Below are positions 9,201 through 18,065 of a stretch of 64,000 nt of DNA, one piece after another. The stretch comes from Anoxybacter fermentans (GTDB taxonomy: Bacteria; Bacillota; Halanaerobiia; DY22613), in assembly GCF_003991135.1 (NCBI RefSeq), contig NZ_CP016379.1, forward strand, positions 2,852,001 through 2,916,000. Direction: 5' to 3'. Below the pieces are notes generated by a model. That model was given only the letters and a program-made list of their open reading frames with translations, ran no database searches and was not told the origin of the DNA. Position 1 is the first letter of the stretch; every line of letters begins with the position of its first letter. The translations under genes were made by a program, and so were the position numbers.

Positions 9201-9650
9201 AATTTTCACTCCCTTATTCTTGTTAATACATTCTGAATTTCTGTTAATACCCCATTAATATAATCTTTAACCTCATATAGCGATAATCTTTCGACTATTT
9301 CTATATAATCTCATAAAGCAAAACCTTATGTTGTTTAAATGGTTCTATCTATTCTTTCCAGATATGCTTATTAATATGATATACCTTAGCAGTTTGATGA
9401 GATTCCATTCTACTAAATCAATTTTTGAAACTTTCTCTAAATAATTCTTTAGAAGATAAAGAAAAAAATATCCCACCATTGTAATATGTCCAGTAAAATT
9501 AAGTCCTCTCACCCCTCTCATAATATTCTCTACTGATTCAATTGCATGCTCCACAACAGAAAACCCTACTATAGCTTTTCCTTTAATTCATTTTTAAAAT
9601 GTTTTAACAGCACTACTCCTCAACATGTCACCTCCTTTCCTATATTTTAT
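9201..9650. other. Gene-poor gap with a weak ORF remnant
   Basis: No convincing gene. A minus-strand frame at about 9345-9590 encodes FSVVEHAIESVENIMRGV and GYFFLYLLKNYLEK without a ribosome site; it may be a gene fragment of unknown family. The remainder is AT-rich with no hairpin followed by a T-run that I could find. Confidence 0.35.
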
Positions 9651-10856
9651 TCATGATACATTTTGAAACTCCGCATTAGTATTTAGCTTATTAAAAAAGA
9701 GCAAGAAAACAGCCACCAATAAAAGCAAACTTCCAAAAACCACAAATGGTAATTTATAACCAAAAAAATCAGTAATCAATATAACTATTGGAACAAAACA
9801 TATAACAGAAGTATTATTAACAACTTGATTTAAAGAGTTGACTCTACCAATATATTTTATTTTAGTAATTGATTGTATTATAATCACTACTAGAATAAAA
9901 TAGATATACAAATTAATTCCGATAACAATTCTCACTATACACGCTATCATTAAATTAGTAATAAACGGAAATATCATCATTAATATAGCTATAATAATTA
10001 ACGTTATAACAAACAATCTAAATTTGTCACTTCTATTTTTTAATTTCATTGTAAAAAGAATGCTACCCATCAACATACCAACAGACAAACACGTTGTTAA
10101 AATTCCATATGCTCTAATCCCATTCATATAAACCTTTTTACTATACATGACAATTAAAGTATTATTTGTTGCTATCACTGCACTAACAAAAAATCCTGTA
10201 AGGATTATATATTTATGAAGCACACTTGACCGTATATATAAAAATCCTTCCTTTAAACCAGTCCATAAAGACAAATCAAAGTTATCGGAATGTTTAGCAC
10301 CAGGTAGTGTAAGGATAATCGCTGCTGAAATAAAATAAGAAATACTATTTAAAATAAATATTATGTTGATATTAAATAATATAACTAAAATTGCAGTAAT
10401 GGTTGGAGCCAAAACCGAACTAATTCTAGTAGTTAATGAAGTAATTGCATTAGCTTCAGCTAATTTATCTTTATCTACAATATGTAAAAGATAAGAATTA
10501 ATACCTGGGCCATAAAAAATACTGGCGACCGAATTGAGGAAAATTATTGTAAAAAAAAGAACTTTGTCTGTTATAAATATTAGAAAGAAAATTAACAATC
10601 CATTAATAAACTCAGATAAAAAAAGAAATACTTTTTTATCATATTTATCGAGCAAATATCCAGCAATTGGGCCAAAAAGCAAATTCGGCAACCCAATTAA
10701 AATAAATGTCATTCCTACACTCTTTATAGAATTTGTTTTTTCATATACATGATATAATATTATCATTTTAAACATCAAATTTCCAAAAATACTTATTAAT
10801 TTAGAATAATATAATCTTCGAAAATTTTTATTTTTAAATAAAATGTAATTATCCAT
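9651..10856 (-). CDS. MFS transporter
   Basis: 401 residues and about twelve transmembrane helices. The cytoplasmic loop between helices 2 and 3 is GYLLDKYDKKVFLFL, the MFS signature position, and FGPIAGYLLDKYDK precedes it. The second half repeats a related loop at SLNQVVNNTSV. The ATG at 10856 follows AAGGAG by nine bases. It is the first intact gene downstream of two broken genes (an ABC transporter fusion and a radical-SAM/SPASM fragment), so it may be the surviving exporter or self-resistance gene of a lost peptide cluster. Substrate unknown. Confidence 0.82.
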   Translation of the reverse strand: MDNYILFKNKNFRRLYYSKLISIFGNLMFKMIILYHVYEKTNSIKSVGMTFILIGLPNLLFGPIAGYLLDKYDKKVFLFLSEFINGLLIFFLIFITDKVLFFTIIFLNSVASIFYGPGINSYLLHIVDKDKLAEANAITSLTTRISSVLAPTITAILVILFNINIIFILNSISYFISAAIILTLPGAKHSDNFDLSLWTGLKEGFLYIRSSVLHKYIILTGFFVSAVIATNNTLIVMYSKKVYMNGIRAYGILTTCLSVGMLMGSILFTMKLKNRSDKFRLFVITLIIIAILMMIFPFITNLMIACIVRIVIGINLYIYFILVVIIIQSITKIKYIGRVNSLNQVVNNTSVICFVPIVILITDFFGYKLPFVVFGSLLLLVAVFLLFFNKLNTNAEFQNVS

Positions 10857-10906
10857 ATAATCAATCTCCTTTATACTTTAAGTAAGTAACCTTTATTTAT
10901 ATAAAT

Positions 10907-11091
10907 TTAATAATGTCCCAACATTCCTCTTTTCATTGCTAAAGATTCGCATCTCCTATATATCCAATAGCCTGCGAATAAATAAAAAATACTAACAACT
11001 ATCAAAATGCCTAACTCCAATGGGGCAAAATCAATTTATTTTTTGAAAAATATTTTTTGGAAATATCTTTTACTATTAATAAATTTTCCAT
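10907..11091 (-). pseudogene. ABC transporter deletion fusion: ATPase N-terminus joined to permease C-terminus
   Basis: From an ATG at 11091 with a GGGGGG site upstream, the frame reads MENLLIVKDISKKYFSKN, the first strand of an ABC ATP-binding protein, and stops soon after. In another frame the DNA then encodes LELGILIVVSIFYLFAGYWI followed by RRCESLAMKRGMLGHY and a stop at 10907-10909. This is a typical last helix and tail of an ABC-2 permease, whose partners often end GTLGHY. Everything between, at least 450 codons, is missing, so a large deletion joined the start of the ATPase gene to the end of the permease gene. Confidence 0.68.
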
Positions 11092-11142
11092 GAATTATTT
11101 ACCCCCCGCCTTAAAATCTCTTTTATGCTAACCTTCCCTGTT

Positions 11143-11169
11143 ATAAAAACACCTTCTCAACGAGAAGGC
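11143..11169 (-). terminator. Rho-independent terminator after the SPASM fragment
   Basis: On the minus strand CCTTCTC and GAGAAGG pair across a three-base loop and are followed by GTTTTTAT. It lies about ten bases after the stop codon of the radical-SAM/SPASM remnant, as expected for that gene's original terminator. Confidence 0.75.
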
Positions 11170-11178
11170 TCATACTTT

Positions 11179-11406
11179 TTACTTAAACTCTTCAGGATAG
11201 TTGGATATTGCATATGCAACCAATTCATCTTTGATAGTAACATCAAAAGCTTTTTTATGACAGTTACTCTCTCTAATTCCTCCTGACATCCAACTACATC
11301 CTCTATAACAAATTGGAGCATAAATGCAAGTTTTGATACATTCTTTTTCAATAAAACAACTTTCATACCAACTAAAATTCAGTATCTCAAGTTTATAAAA
11401 ATTACT
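11179..11406 (-). pseudogene. C-terminal SPASM domain of a radical-SAM peptide maturase (truncated)
   Basis: The minus-strand frame ending at TAA 11179-11181 encodes WYESCFIEKECIKTCIYAPI, then CYRGCSWMSGGIRESNCHKK and AFDVTIKDELVAYAISNYPE. The cysteine spacing (CxxxC, CxxxCYRGC, a later C before HKKAF) is that of the auxiliary Fe-S cluster region in SPASM/twitch radical-SAM enzymes that install thioether or similar crosslinks in ribosomal peptides. There is no start codon, the frame is closed at about 11406, and the radical-SAM core with CxxxCxxC is absent. A longer overlapping frame in another register (MKVVLLKKNVSK) is a shadow. It neighbours an ABC fusion remnant and MFS genes, so this was probably a RiPP locus. 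Confidence 0.72.
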
Positions 11407-11581
11407 CCTTTCTTACATAAATAGTCCGTATAAGTTACAATTAGTCCGTATAATATAGAATTGCTGTATGTAATCATATCAGACCTCAAAATAAAACCTA
11501 CCTGGATTGCCTATAATACATATTATATTGAATTGTTGTTGGTGCTATTTCATGTCTTCTAGCTATCAAATTTACAAGAGG

Positions 11582-12571
11582 CTAAATTGTACTTACTTCC
11601 TTTACCAAATTTGCTGGTAGGTCCTCAAACAAAATACTAACAGACTCTTCACTTTCAATTCTTTTAACAACCTCTGCAAATAATGGTGCCACCGATATAA
11701 TTTTAATTTTTTTTGAATTAGAGATATAAGGATTTTCCACAGAATCTGTAGAAACGACCAGCTCAATAGGACTATCTTCAATCTTTTTGACTCCAGCGTC
11801 ATTTAACAGTATATGGGATAAACAAGCTATAATCCGTTTTGCTCCCCTTTTAACAAGACCATTAGCCAGATTTACAAGAGTTCCTCCAGAAATTGAAAAA
11901 TCATCTACAATTAAAGCATTTTTACCGTTAACATCACCAATAATATCAAGTATTTCGGCATTTTCATCATGTCTTCTCCTGATTTTATCACCAATTGCAA
12001 CTGGAACATCTAATTTCAACCCATATTCACGCGCCACTTTAGCAAATCCTGCATCAGGAGAAACAACTACTAAATCTTCATCTACCAGACCAATTTGCTT
12101 AATATATGCACACAAACTCGGAAGAGCATAGAGGTGATCTATCGGCTTTCTAAAAAAACCCTGCACCTGAGGGCTATGTAAGTCCATAGTAATAGTCCTG
12201 TCAGCCCCTACCATCTCAATTGCATCTGCACAAACTCTCGCGCGAATCGAAACCCGCGGCTCATCCTTTTTATCTCCCTTCGCATACCCAAAATAGGGGA
12301 TTATTACTGTCACATCCCTGGCACTCGCCCTTTTGAAAGCATCTATCCAGAACAATATTTCTACAAACTCCTCATTAGGTCTTAAAGCAATGGGTTGAAC
12401 CAAATATATATTTTTGCCGCGTACTGTTTCAAGAATACGGACAAATATGTTTCCATCAGAGAATGTAATTACTTCAGAACGCCCCAGGTCTATTCCAAGA
12501 TAGTCACACATTCTTTTTGCAAACTTCTTACCACTGCTGCCAGCAAAAATTTTGATCTCTTTTTTTACCAC
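11582..12571 (-). CDS. prs: Divergent ribose-phosphate pyrophosphokinase (PRPP synthetase)
   Basis: 329 residues with the PRPP synthetase layout: KIFAGSSGKKFAKRMCDYLG at the start, SDGNIFVRI, the catalytic flexible-loop region PYFGYAKGDKKDEPRVSIRA, TMDLHSPQVQGFF and IDHLYALPSL. It should make PRPP from ribose 5-phosphate and ATP. The PRPP-binding loop is unusual: LIVDDFSISGGT replaces the usual IDDIIDTAGT, losing the second acidic residue and the TAG, and the flexible loop also departs from RQDRKARSREPIT. It is therefore probably a paralogue, with the housekeeping enzyme elsewhere. It starts at a GTG 12 bases after AAAGGAG. It stands alone between the RiPP remnant and an ABC exporter. Confidence 0.85.
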   Translation of the reverse strand: MVKKEIKIFAGSSGKKFAKRMCDYLGIDLGRSEVITFSDGNIFVRILETVRGKNIYLVQPIALRPNEEFVEILFWIDAFKRASARDVTVIIPYFGYAKGDKKDEPRVSIRARVCADAIEMVGADRTITMDLHSPQVQGFFRKPIDHLYALPSLCAYIKQIGLVDEDLVVVSPDAGFAKVAREYGLKLDVPVAIGDKIRRRHDENAEILDIIGDVNGKNALIVDDFSISGGTLVNLANGLVKRGAKRIIACLSHILLNDAGVKKIEDSPIELVVSTDSVENPYISNSKKIKIISVAPLFAEVVKRIESEESVSILFEDLPANLVKEVSTI

Positions 12572-12863
12572 TTAATTTAATCGCTCCTTTCTTGTATTTA
12601 TCTTCATTAGTAAATTAAGTTATTATTCTTTTAATATAACAAATTATTCATATCAGATTAAAGTATTATATAATCGGGAATCCAGCCAAACATACAAATA
12701 ACATCTCCATTTAATAGCCTGTCAAAATTAAGATTCTTCAGCTTGTTCAAAAGTCCCCTACTCTTCCGCTTTTAGCATTCAACTTCATCACCGGACATAA
12801 CAAATTTACACCGGTATTTTGGGTACCAAATTTATGAAAATTTTCAGTGTGAACAGCAAAAAC

Positions 12864-13628
12864 CTACCTTTTCAAATAACCCTTTTTTCTAAATTGAAAT
12901 TTTCGTAATACTAAAATATTTAGTACTACTCCAAACAAAATCAACACCAATAAATTAAAAAATTCTCTCATTGTAAAATATCCAAAAAGAGTAGCTCTGA
13001 CCCCCTCTGCACTATATGTTGAAGGAATAAACCATGTTATCCACCTAATATAAATAGGAAAGGCCTCTCTAGAAAAGTAAACCGGAGCTAACATATAAAA
13101 ACTAAATCCAATAACAAGCGAAAGGATTGTTCCAGCTTGAATATTTTTAGAATAGGTACCTATAATCGCCCCAATTCCACTTAAAGACCAGGCTGTAGCT
13201 ATAATAAACAGTACCAAACCTATGTGAGGAATTATTTTAACCTGAAAAATGATCATCCCGGCAAATAAAACTACAATAAAACTAGGAAAATTTATAATTA
13301 AATAAGCAAGAGATATTCCCATAATAATTGATAAGTTTATGATAGGTAGTGCAGCGTAAAATTCAATTGCATTATCTCTTTTCATATTTGTAATTACCTG
13401 ACCTAAAGTGGTTACACAAATGCTTACTATAGACATAACAATATTTCCCGCAATAATGAAGTACGCTTTTTTTACAGAAAACGGCCCATATAATAATTTT
13501 AAAAATCCTAACATAGCGATAGGAAAAAAAATAGATAATACATAAGTAAATAATCCATAAAACCGTAAAGTTCTTAAGAAAATACTTGTTATATACCAGG
13601 TTTCTTTTAAAAATTTTACTAATTTCAT
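12864..13628 (-). CDS. ABC-2 type transporter permease
   Basis: About 254 residues with six hydrophobic helices and a short basic tail (LRKFQFRKKGYLKR), the size and topology of an ABC-2 membrane subunit. The internal segment NMKRDNAIEFYAALPI is the usual coupling region between helices 2 and 3. The ATG at 13628 has GAAGG eight bases upstream; the frame is open three codons more. It follows its ATPase gene by about 50 bases on the same strand and surely forms a complex with it. Substrate unknown; small exporters of this kind often handle peptides, drugs or lipids. Confidence 0.85.
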   Translation of the reverse strand: MKLVKFLKETWYITSIFLRTLRFYGLFTYVLSIFFPIAMLGFLKLLYGPFSVKKAYFIIAGNIVMSIVSICVTTLGQVITNMKRDNAIEFYAALPIINLSIIMGISLAYLIINFPSFIVVLFAGMIIFQVKIIPHIGLVLFIIATAWSLSGIGAIIGTYSKNIQAGTILSLVIGFSFYMLAPVYFSREAFPIYIRWITWFIPSTYSAEGVRATLFGYFTMREFFNLLVLILFGVVLNILVLRKFQFRKKGYLKR

Positions 13629-13675
13629 CAATAACACCTTCCAATCATAATATACCCAAACAGGTACTTTTATTT

Positions 13676-14605
13676 TTAGGCATATCCATATTTATTATTA
13701 AACTGAATAAAAGCGTCTTCAAGAGTTGTCGATTCAATTTTTATATCTTCAATTTTATCAATTTCAGTATCCAGAATTATATTTAATATTTTTTGCACAT
13801 CCTTTAGATTTTTTAAATTAATTTCATATAAGTCTTTTTTTGTACTAATTAATCCATACCTTTCCACTATATCATTTTCTATCTTCCCTTTAATAGTTAA
13901 AATATATTCAAAGTTCACTCTTTTTTTAAGTTCTGTTGGAGTTCCAACAAATTTAATTTCTCCATTTATAATTATTGCTACCCGGTCTAAAAACTTTTCC
14001 ATTTCATTTATATTATGTGAAGTAATGAATATAGTCATTTCTTTTTCTTTTGTTTTTTGATGTAAAAACTCCCATATTTTTTGTTTCTTGTCCGGGTCAA
14101 TACCAGTTGTTGGTTCATCTAAAAGTAATATTCTCGGATTATTTATAATACTTAAACAAAAATTTGTTATTTTTCTCATCCCACCCGATAAGTTAAAAAT
14201 TAATTCGTCTTTGAAAGATTCCATACCAAAAAAATCAATCAAGTAGTTTGTTTGTGCTTTCGCTTCTTTTGCTGAAAGTCCTTTTAATAATCCTGTGTAA
14301 TATAATATTTCTTTAACCTTTAATTCATTTAAACCATATAAAAACTGGGACTGATATCCAACTAAAGGCTTAATTTTATTCCATTCTTTCCTGACATTAA
14401 AACCGCTGACGTAAATTTCCCCTTTGGACGAAATTAATGTTCCAATAATTTGCTTCATTAAAGTAGTTTTACCCGCTCCATTAGGGCCTAACAAACCAAA
14501 AATTTCTCCACGGTTAATCTCTAAATTAATATTTTTGTTTGCACATTTACCATCAGGATAATAAAAACTCACATTTTCTATTCTTAGATCCGTAGTTCTA
14601 TTCAT
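13676..14605 (-). CDS. ABC transporter ATP-binding protein
   Basis: About 309 residues: Walker A GLLGPNGAGKTTLMKQ, Q-loop VGYQSQFLYG, signature NLSGGMRKITN, Walker B ILLLDEPTTGIDP and the H-loop TSHNINEME. After the ATPase domain comes a C-terminal extension of about 90 residues, typical of ABC-2 exporter ATPases. The frame is open upstream to 14821, but residues before MNRTTDLRIENVSF are the tail of a broken GNAT gene that has no stop codon before the ABC gene. I place the start at ATG 14605 with an AGGGG eight bases upstream. Partner permease at 12864-13628. Confidence 0.88.
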   Translation of the reverse strand: MNRTTDLRIENVSFYYPDGKCANKNINLEINRGEIFGLLGPNGAGKTTLMKQIIGTLISSKGEIYVSGFNVRKEWNKIKPLVGYQSQFLYGLNELKVKEILYYTGLLKGLSAKEAKAQTNYLIDFFGMESFKDELIFNLSGGMRKITNFCLSIINNPRILLLDEPTTGIDPDKKQKIWEFLHQKTKEKEMTIFITSHNINEMEKFLDRVAIIINGEIKFVGTPTELKKRVNFEYILTIKGKIENDIVERYGLISTKKDLYEINLKNLKDVQKILNIILDTEIDKIEDIKIESTTLEDAFIQFNNKYGYA

Positions 14606-15104
14606 ATTATCTACCCCTATTTTTTCAATTCCATTAATAATAAAATACAAATAAGCATTTTGATACTTTCCATCTTTAAAATAGCAGCATCCTAATGAAC
14701 CTTCACGTTTAAATCCTATTTTTTCATATAATCTTTGAGATCGCGTATTTTCCTCAAGAACATATCTACATATTCGTTTATAATTAAGCTGGTATAAAAG
14801 CGGATAGAATATCTGTTCCATAACCTCTATTCCAATACCGCTTATCTAATAATAGTCCTACCTCTGCATTGCCATCCTTTAAGTTTGGATTTCTTAAAAT
14901 TGCTAATCCTATATCTTTTCCTTTTCTTTTTTTGCATAGACCATAAAAATTCGTCTATCTGAAGAAAACCATAAACTTTTTATTTCATCTCTTGCAGCTG
15001 GAAAGACTGCCATTGTAGCAAATTTATTTATATCTTTATCATTGACCTACTTATGTAACAAATCTAAATCATCTTAAACCTGTGTATTTACCTTCGATAA
15101 TCAT
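14606..15104 (-). pseudogene. Broken GNAT acetyltransferase (RimJ/RimL type)
   Basis: A good start (CAGGAGG then ATG at 15104, MIIEGKYTGLR) is followed by an immediate frameshift and stops. Further pieces appear in sequence: INKFATMAVFPAARDEIKSL, IGLAILRNPNLKDG, EVGLLLDKRYWNRGYGTDIL, and then RYVLEENTRSQRLYEKIGFK. The R/Q-x-x-G-x-G/A acetyl-CoA loop is visible as KRYWNRGYGTD. At least two frame changes are needed to join them, so the gene is dead. Its last part runs in frame into the ABC ATPase gene, making a spurious longer frame. Confidence 0.72.
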
Positions 15105-15728
15105 AAGATACCTCCTGACATTATAAAAAGTTTTGTTAAGTTATATGAAACTTAAGTTAGCCATTTTCCCAGGATTACAATTATTATAGAAGACTAATAA
15201 CACCTTACCAGGTAAGAAGACTAAATGTTATGTCTAATTTAAATAAGGTGTTGCTTTAAAAAATTTCATAGTTTTGGTAACCAAAAATACCGGCGCAAAA
15301 AATATAACATTCCTTTTTTGTCCCTAAAAGTAAAATTAACCACTATTTACATATATTATACTACCAAATTTGTATTTTTATGTTAATCTGCTTGTTTAAA
15401 ATGATTGTGTTTGGCACTAACATCTAATTTAAATAAATCTAACAAATACCTCCAAAATTAATATATAATTATAAACTTGTATAAGTTCATATCTATTATA
15501 TAACAAATTATCAAAGAGAGTCAATGTCATTAATGTTAATTTTTATCGACATTTTTCTACATTTTTCATTACACTATGTCAGGTTAACACAAAATAATAG
15601 TTCTTTATCACTATAATATCTCCCTCATCACAACCCCTGTCTTTATCATCTCATGTCCATTTAGTGTGTTTATCAAAATAAAAATCCTGCATTTGGCCAT
15701 ATTTTTTCCAGTATCCTCATTTCTAACA
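15105..15728. other. Long AT-rich gap without recognisable genes
   Basis: About 620 bases between the broken GNAT gene and the IS21 remnant. I see no coding frame of quality, no tRNA-like structure and no clear terminator. A short inverted feature with ACACCTTA and TAAGGTGT at about 15200-15252 is present, but it has no T-run and no gene end beside it. Confidence 0.4.
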
Positions 15729-16081
15729 TTAACACTTTATGGTAGAGTGTTTTAACCTATAACTTTCTCCTGTAAACATCAAAATATGGCTATGATATAT
15801 AAGTCTATCAATTATTGCATTTGTCATTCTTTCATCGTAAAATATATTTATCCACTTACTGGATTCCAGATTAATCATAATTATCAGGCTTTTTCTTTCA
15901 TAGTATTCTGCTATAACTTAAAAGAGTAACTGGGCTCCTTCTCTATCTAAAGGAATATATCCCCATTTCACCGCAGATTAATAGCTCTGTCTTTTGAATT
16001 TGTTTAAGAAACTTATTCAATTCGCCTTCAACTTTTGCCCAGTCTCAATTGCTTGCAATACTCTGCTATTAATTGCTTCAT
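15729..16081 (-). pseudogene. IstB ATPase remnant of an IS21-family element
   Basis: The start codon region encodes MKQLIAEYCKQLRLGKS, typical of IstB helper ATPases. The end encodes LIIMINLESSKWINIFYDER and DRLIYHSHILMFTGESYRL, the usual IstB C-terminus, before a TAA at 15729-15731. Between them the frame is interrupted by several stops, and the Walker A region and most of the domain (normally about 250 residues in total) are gone. Non-functional. Confidence 0.8.
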
Positions 16082-16082
16082 T

Positions 16083-16720
16083 CTACACACCTCCTTTCCA
16101 TAGGAGGTAGTCATAAGCCGATATATCTGTGCGGTATGATGCTAATTTCGGAATATCATCAGATAATTTTATATCTTCAAATTCAGGAATTTTGTTGGTT
16201 AATCTATAGTAAGTTGTTAATACACTATCTAAATCATCCACGCCATTTTCCAATGTCTTGACAAAGGTTTTAATCGCTGTCTCCATGTCTGCCTCTTTGA
16301 TAATTTTCAAAAGTATCTTTAGTGCTTTACTTTTATCAGTCAGTTTACATTGGTCAAAAAATTCTTTTAGCGGATCAGGTAATTTTTTATATAAACCTAT
16401 ATATTTTAGAGCATTTGGCCTTCTGGACATTGAAGACAGATATGGTTGCCAGCTCATTGATTCTTTCTGATTGCCATACAATCTATCATGGCTGGTGATA
16501 ACTTTATAATCTTTATCCAAAACTATTACCTGATCAGCAGTAATTTTTACCCATACTTCACTTTGACTAAATGCGGGTGAAGCAGAGTAAGTATATCTCC
16601 CCTCAAGTCTAAACTTGCCATATTTGTTTGTCCTGGCTTTCTCCAATCGATAGACTTCATAAGGGCTTTTAAGGAAGTTTCAACATTGCTGTTTTTCCTT
16701 CTTCAAAAGGTACACTCATG
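16083..16720 (-). pseudogene. IstA transposase C-terminal remnant (IS21 family)
   Basis: An open frame of 187 codons plus upstream sequence in shifted frames encodes FLKSPYEVYRLEKARTNKYG, YTYSASPAFSQSEVWVKI, LYGNQKESMSWQPYLSSM and RRPNALKYIGLYKKLPDPLK. This is the C-terminal beta-barrel region of IstA. The DDE catalytic core and the DNA-binding domain are missing. It directly precedes the istB remnant in the normal IS21 order, so a single decayed element covers about 15.7-16.7 kb. No terminal repeats were found. Confidence 0.8.
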
Positions 16721-16981
16721 CCTTCCTAAAAAAAACAAACTTTAATGGAAATTTTAAAAATTCAGTGTCTTGAGAACTACTCCGGAAAAAGGTTGAAATT
16801 AATAGAAAATCTTATCGAAGGTCTGGATCTAAAGGATACGTAAAAAAAAGAATCTTTTAGAATATCTCAAACAAAGTTTAAAATATGGTGTTTAAAAGCT
16901 AAAGACAACACTTTCTAAAGCAATATATTAAACATCATACATATAACATCAATCTATATTCCTTATAATCAGCAAAAATTA

Positions 16982-17437
16982 CTAAATAGATTTTTTTAGT
17001 AAAGTTAATTCACCTATATTTTTTACTTCTTTAAAACCCTGTTTTTTATACAAGGATAATGGTTGCCAGTTGTGACTATCCGGAAAGGATAAAATTTCTA
17101 ATGTTTTGAAGTTCTTTTTTTGAGCTTCTTTTTCAAGTTTTCTAATAAGCTCAGAACCGACTCCATACCCTGATACCTCAGTCCGTACCGATAAACAGGT
17201 AATCATTAACCCTCCGGTATTTATCCCTGAAACAATAAACCCTAATTTGCTTGCTATATCAAGTGAAAACGCTTCAATAAAACCAACGGGCTCCTTTTGA
17301 TAATAAGCAACAATTCCAGTTAATTTTCCTTCTTTTAATTTATCATGCAAAAATAAATATTTACTTTTTTCATAATATTTCCATTTCTTTTGGCAGTACT
17401 TATCTTCTTCTGATGGTATTTCGTACAGATATAGCAA
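16982..17437 (-). CDS. GNAT-family N-acetyltransferase (probably 3' half of a split gene)
   Basis: 151 residues with the GNAT fold: GIVAYYQKEPVGFIEAF (beta 2-3), MITCLSVRTEVSGYGVGSEL with the acetyl-CoA loop, and LSLYKKQGFKEVKNIG near the end. The only start is a TTG with no ribosome site, and the preceding gene overlaps by about 100 bases in another frame. A one-base change around 17440-17450 would join the two into one protein of about 290 residues with a thioredoxin-like N-terminus. Either this is a translational or sequencing frameshift, or the gene is inactive. Confidence 0.6.
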   Translation of the reverse strand: MLYLYEIPSEEDKYCQKKWKYYEKSKYLFLHDKLKEGKLTGIVAYYQKEPVGFIEAFSLDIASKLGFIVSGINTGGLMITCLSVRTEVSGYGVGSELIRKLEKEAQKKNFKTLEILSFPDSHNWQPLSLYKKQGFKEVKNIGELTLLKKSI

Positions 17438-17862
17438 ACATCTAAAGATAAATTGTCACTATAACTTTGAAAGAAAAAGTCTTCTCTATTACACTTCCAC
17501 CTTCTTTTTTTTACCAAATTATATTCAAAAGGATATAATTTACTATCCCACTTTAAGCCATATTCTTTAAAAAAATTTTCTAAACTCTTCGGTGATGGAG
17601 GAAAACCTTTTATTTCCTTCCCCTCAATAAATAATTTTCCATAAAGAAGCGGTTTCTCTCCATTACCCTCAACTGTGTCTATAACCTTCTTTTCCTCCGG
17701 GAACCAGGGAAAATTAGTCTCAAATTTGTCCTGTACAGTATTAAAGGATTCAAAATAAAAAACATCGTGGTTTTTAAACAAAACTTTTAGGCGGTCGAGA
17801 GTTACAAAGGATTCAGGACATATAGGTGAATAAAAATATCGGGCAATAAGGTGAGTCTTCAA
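17335..17862 (-). CDS. Thioredoxin-like N-terminal half of a split GNAT gene
   Basis: The frame begins with MKTHLIARYFYSPICPESFV and TLDRLKVLFKN, a beta-alpha-beta start resembling thioredoxin-fold proteins with CPES where a CxxC would sit. It is followed by EGKEIKGFPPSPKSLENFF and ends in a Cys-containing tail (KWDSKLYPFEYN then LSLDVCYI) before running out of frame. An AGGAGG lies upstream of the ATG at 17862. The coding signal continues in a second frame as the GNAT domain downstream. I read the two together as one gene broken by a small indel; the last 30 or so residues of this frame are probably not native. Confidence 0.55.
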   Translation of the reverse strand: MKTHLIARYFYSPICPESFVTLDRLKVLFKNHDVFYFESFNTVQDKFETNFPWFPEEKKVIDTVEGNGEKPLLYGKLFIEGKEIKGFPPSPKSLENFFKEYGLKWDSKLYPFEYNLVKKRRWKCNREDFFFQSYSDNLSLDVCYICTKYHQKKISTAKRNGNIMKKVNIYFCMIN

Positions 17863-18065
17863 AATATCATACCTCCTGACATTTATTTAATATGCAGACA
17901 GAACACTGTATTTATTAAATATCAGACTAAGTTTGATTAATATATCATCATATCTTTAAAATTGAAAATATATTTTATTTTACCGTAATTTCTATTTTTT
18001 CCTTACTATCTTTTACGATTAACAACAACCTTTCTATTGTCCACTCACCCATTTCTTTTTGAACT

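Noticed and set aside
11157-11366. The 69-codon frame beginning MKVVLLKKNVSK
   Set aside because: It is a shadow in a different register of the SPASM-domain fragment, whose Cys pattern and terminator position identify the true frame.
13676-14821. A natural GNAT-ABC ATPase fusion protein
   Set aside because: The GNAT part is only the tail of a frameshifted gene, and the ABC gene has its own start and ribosome site at 14605.
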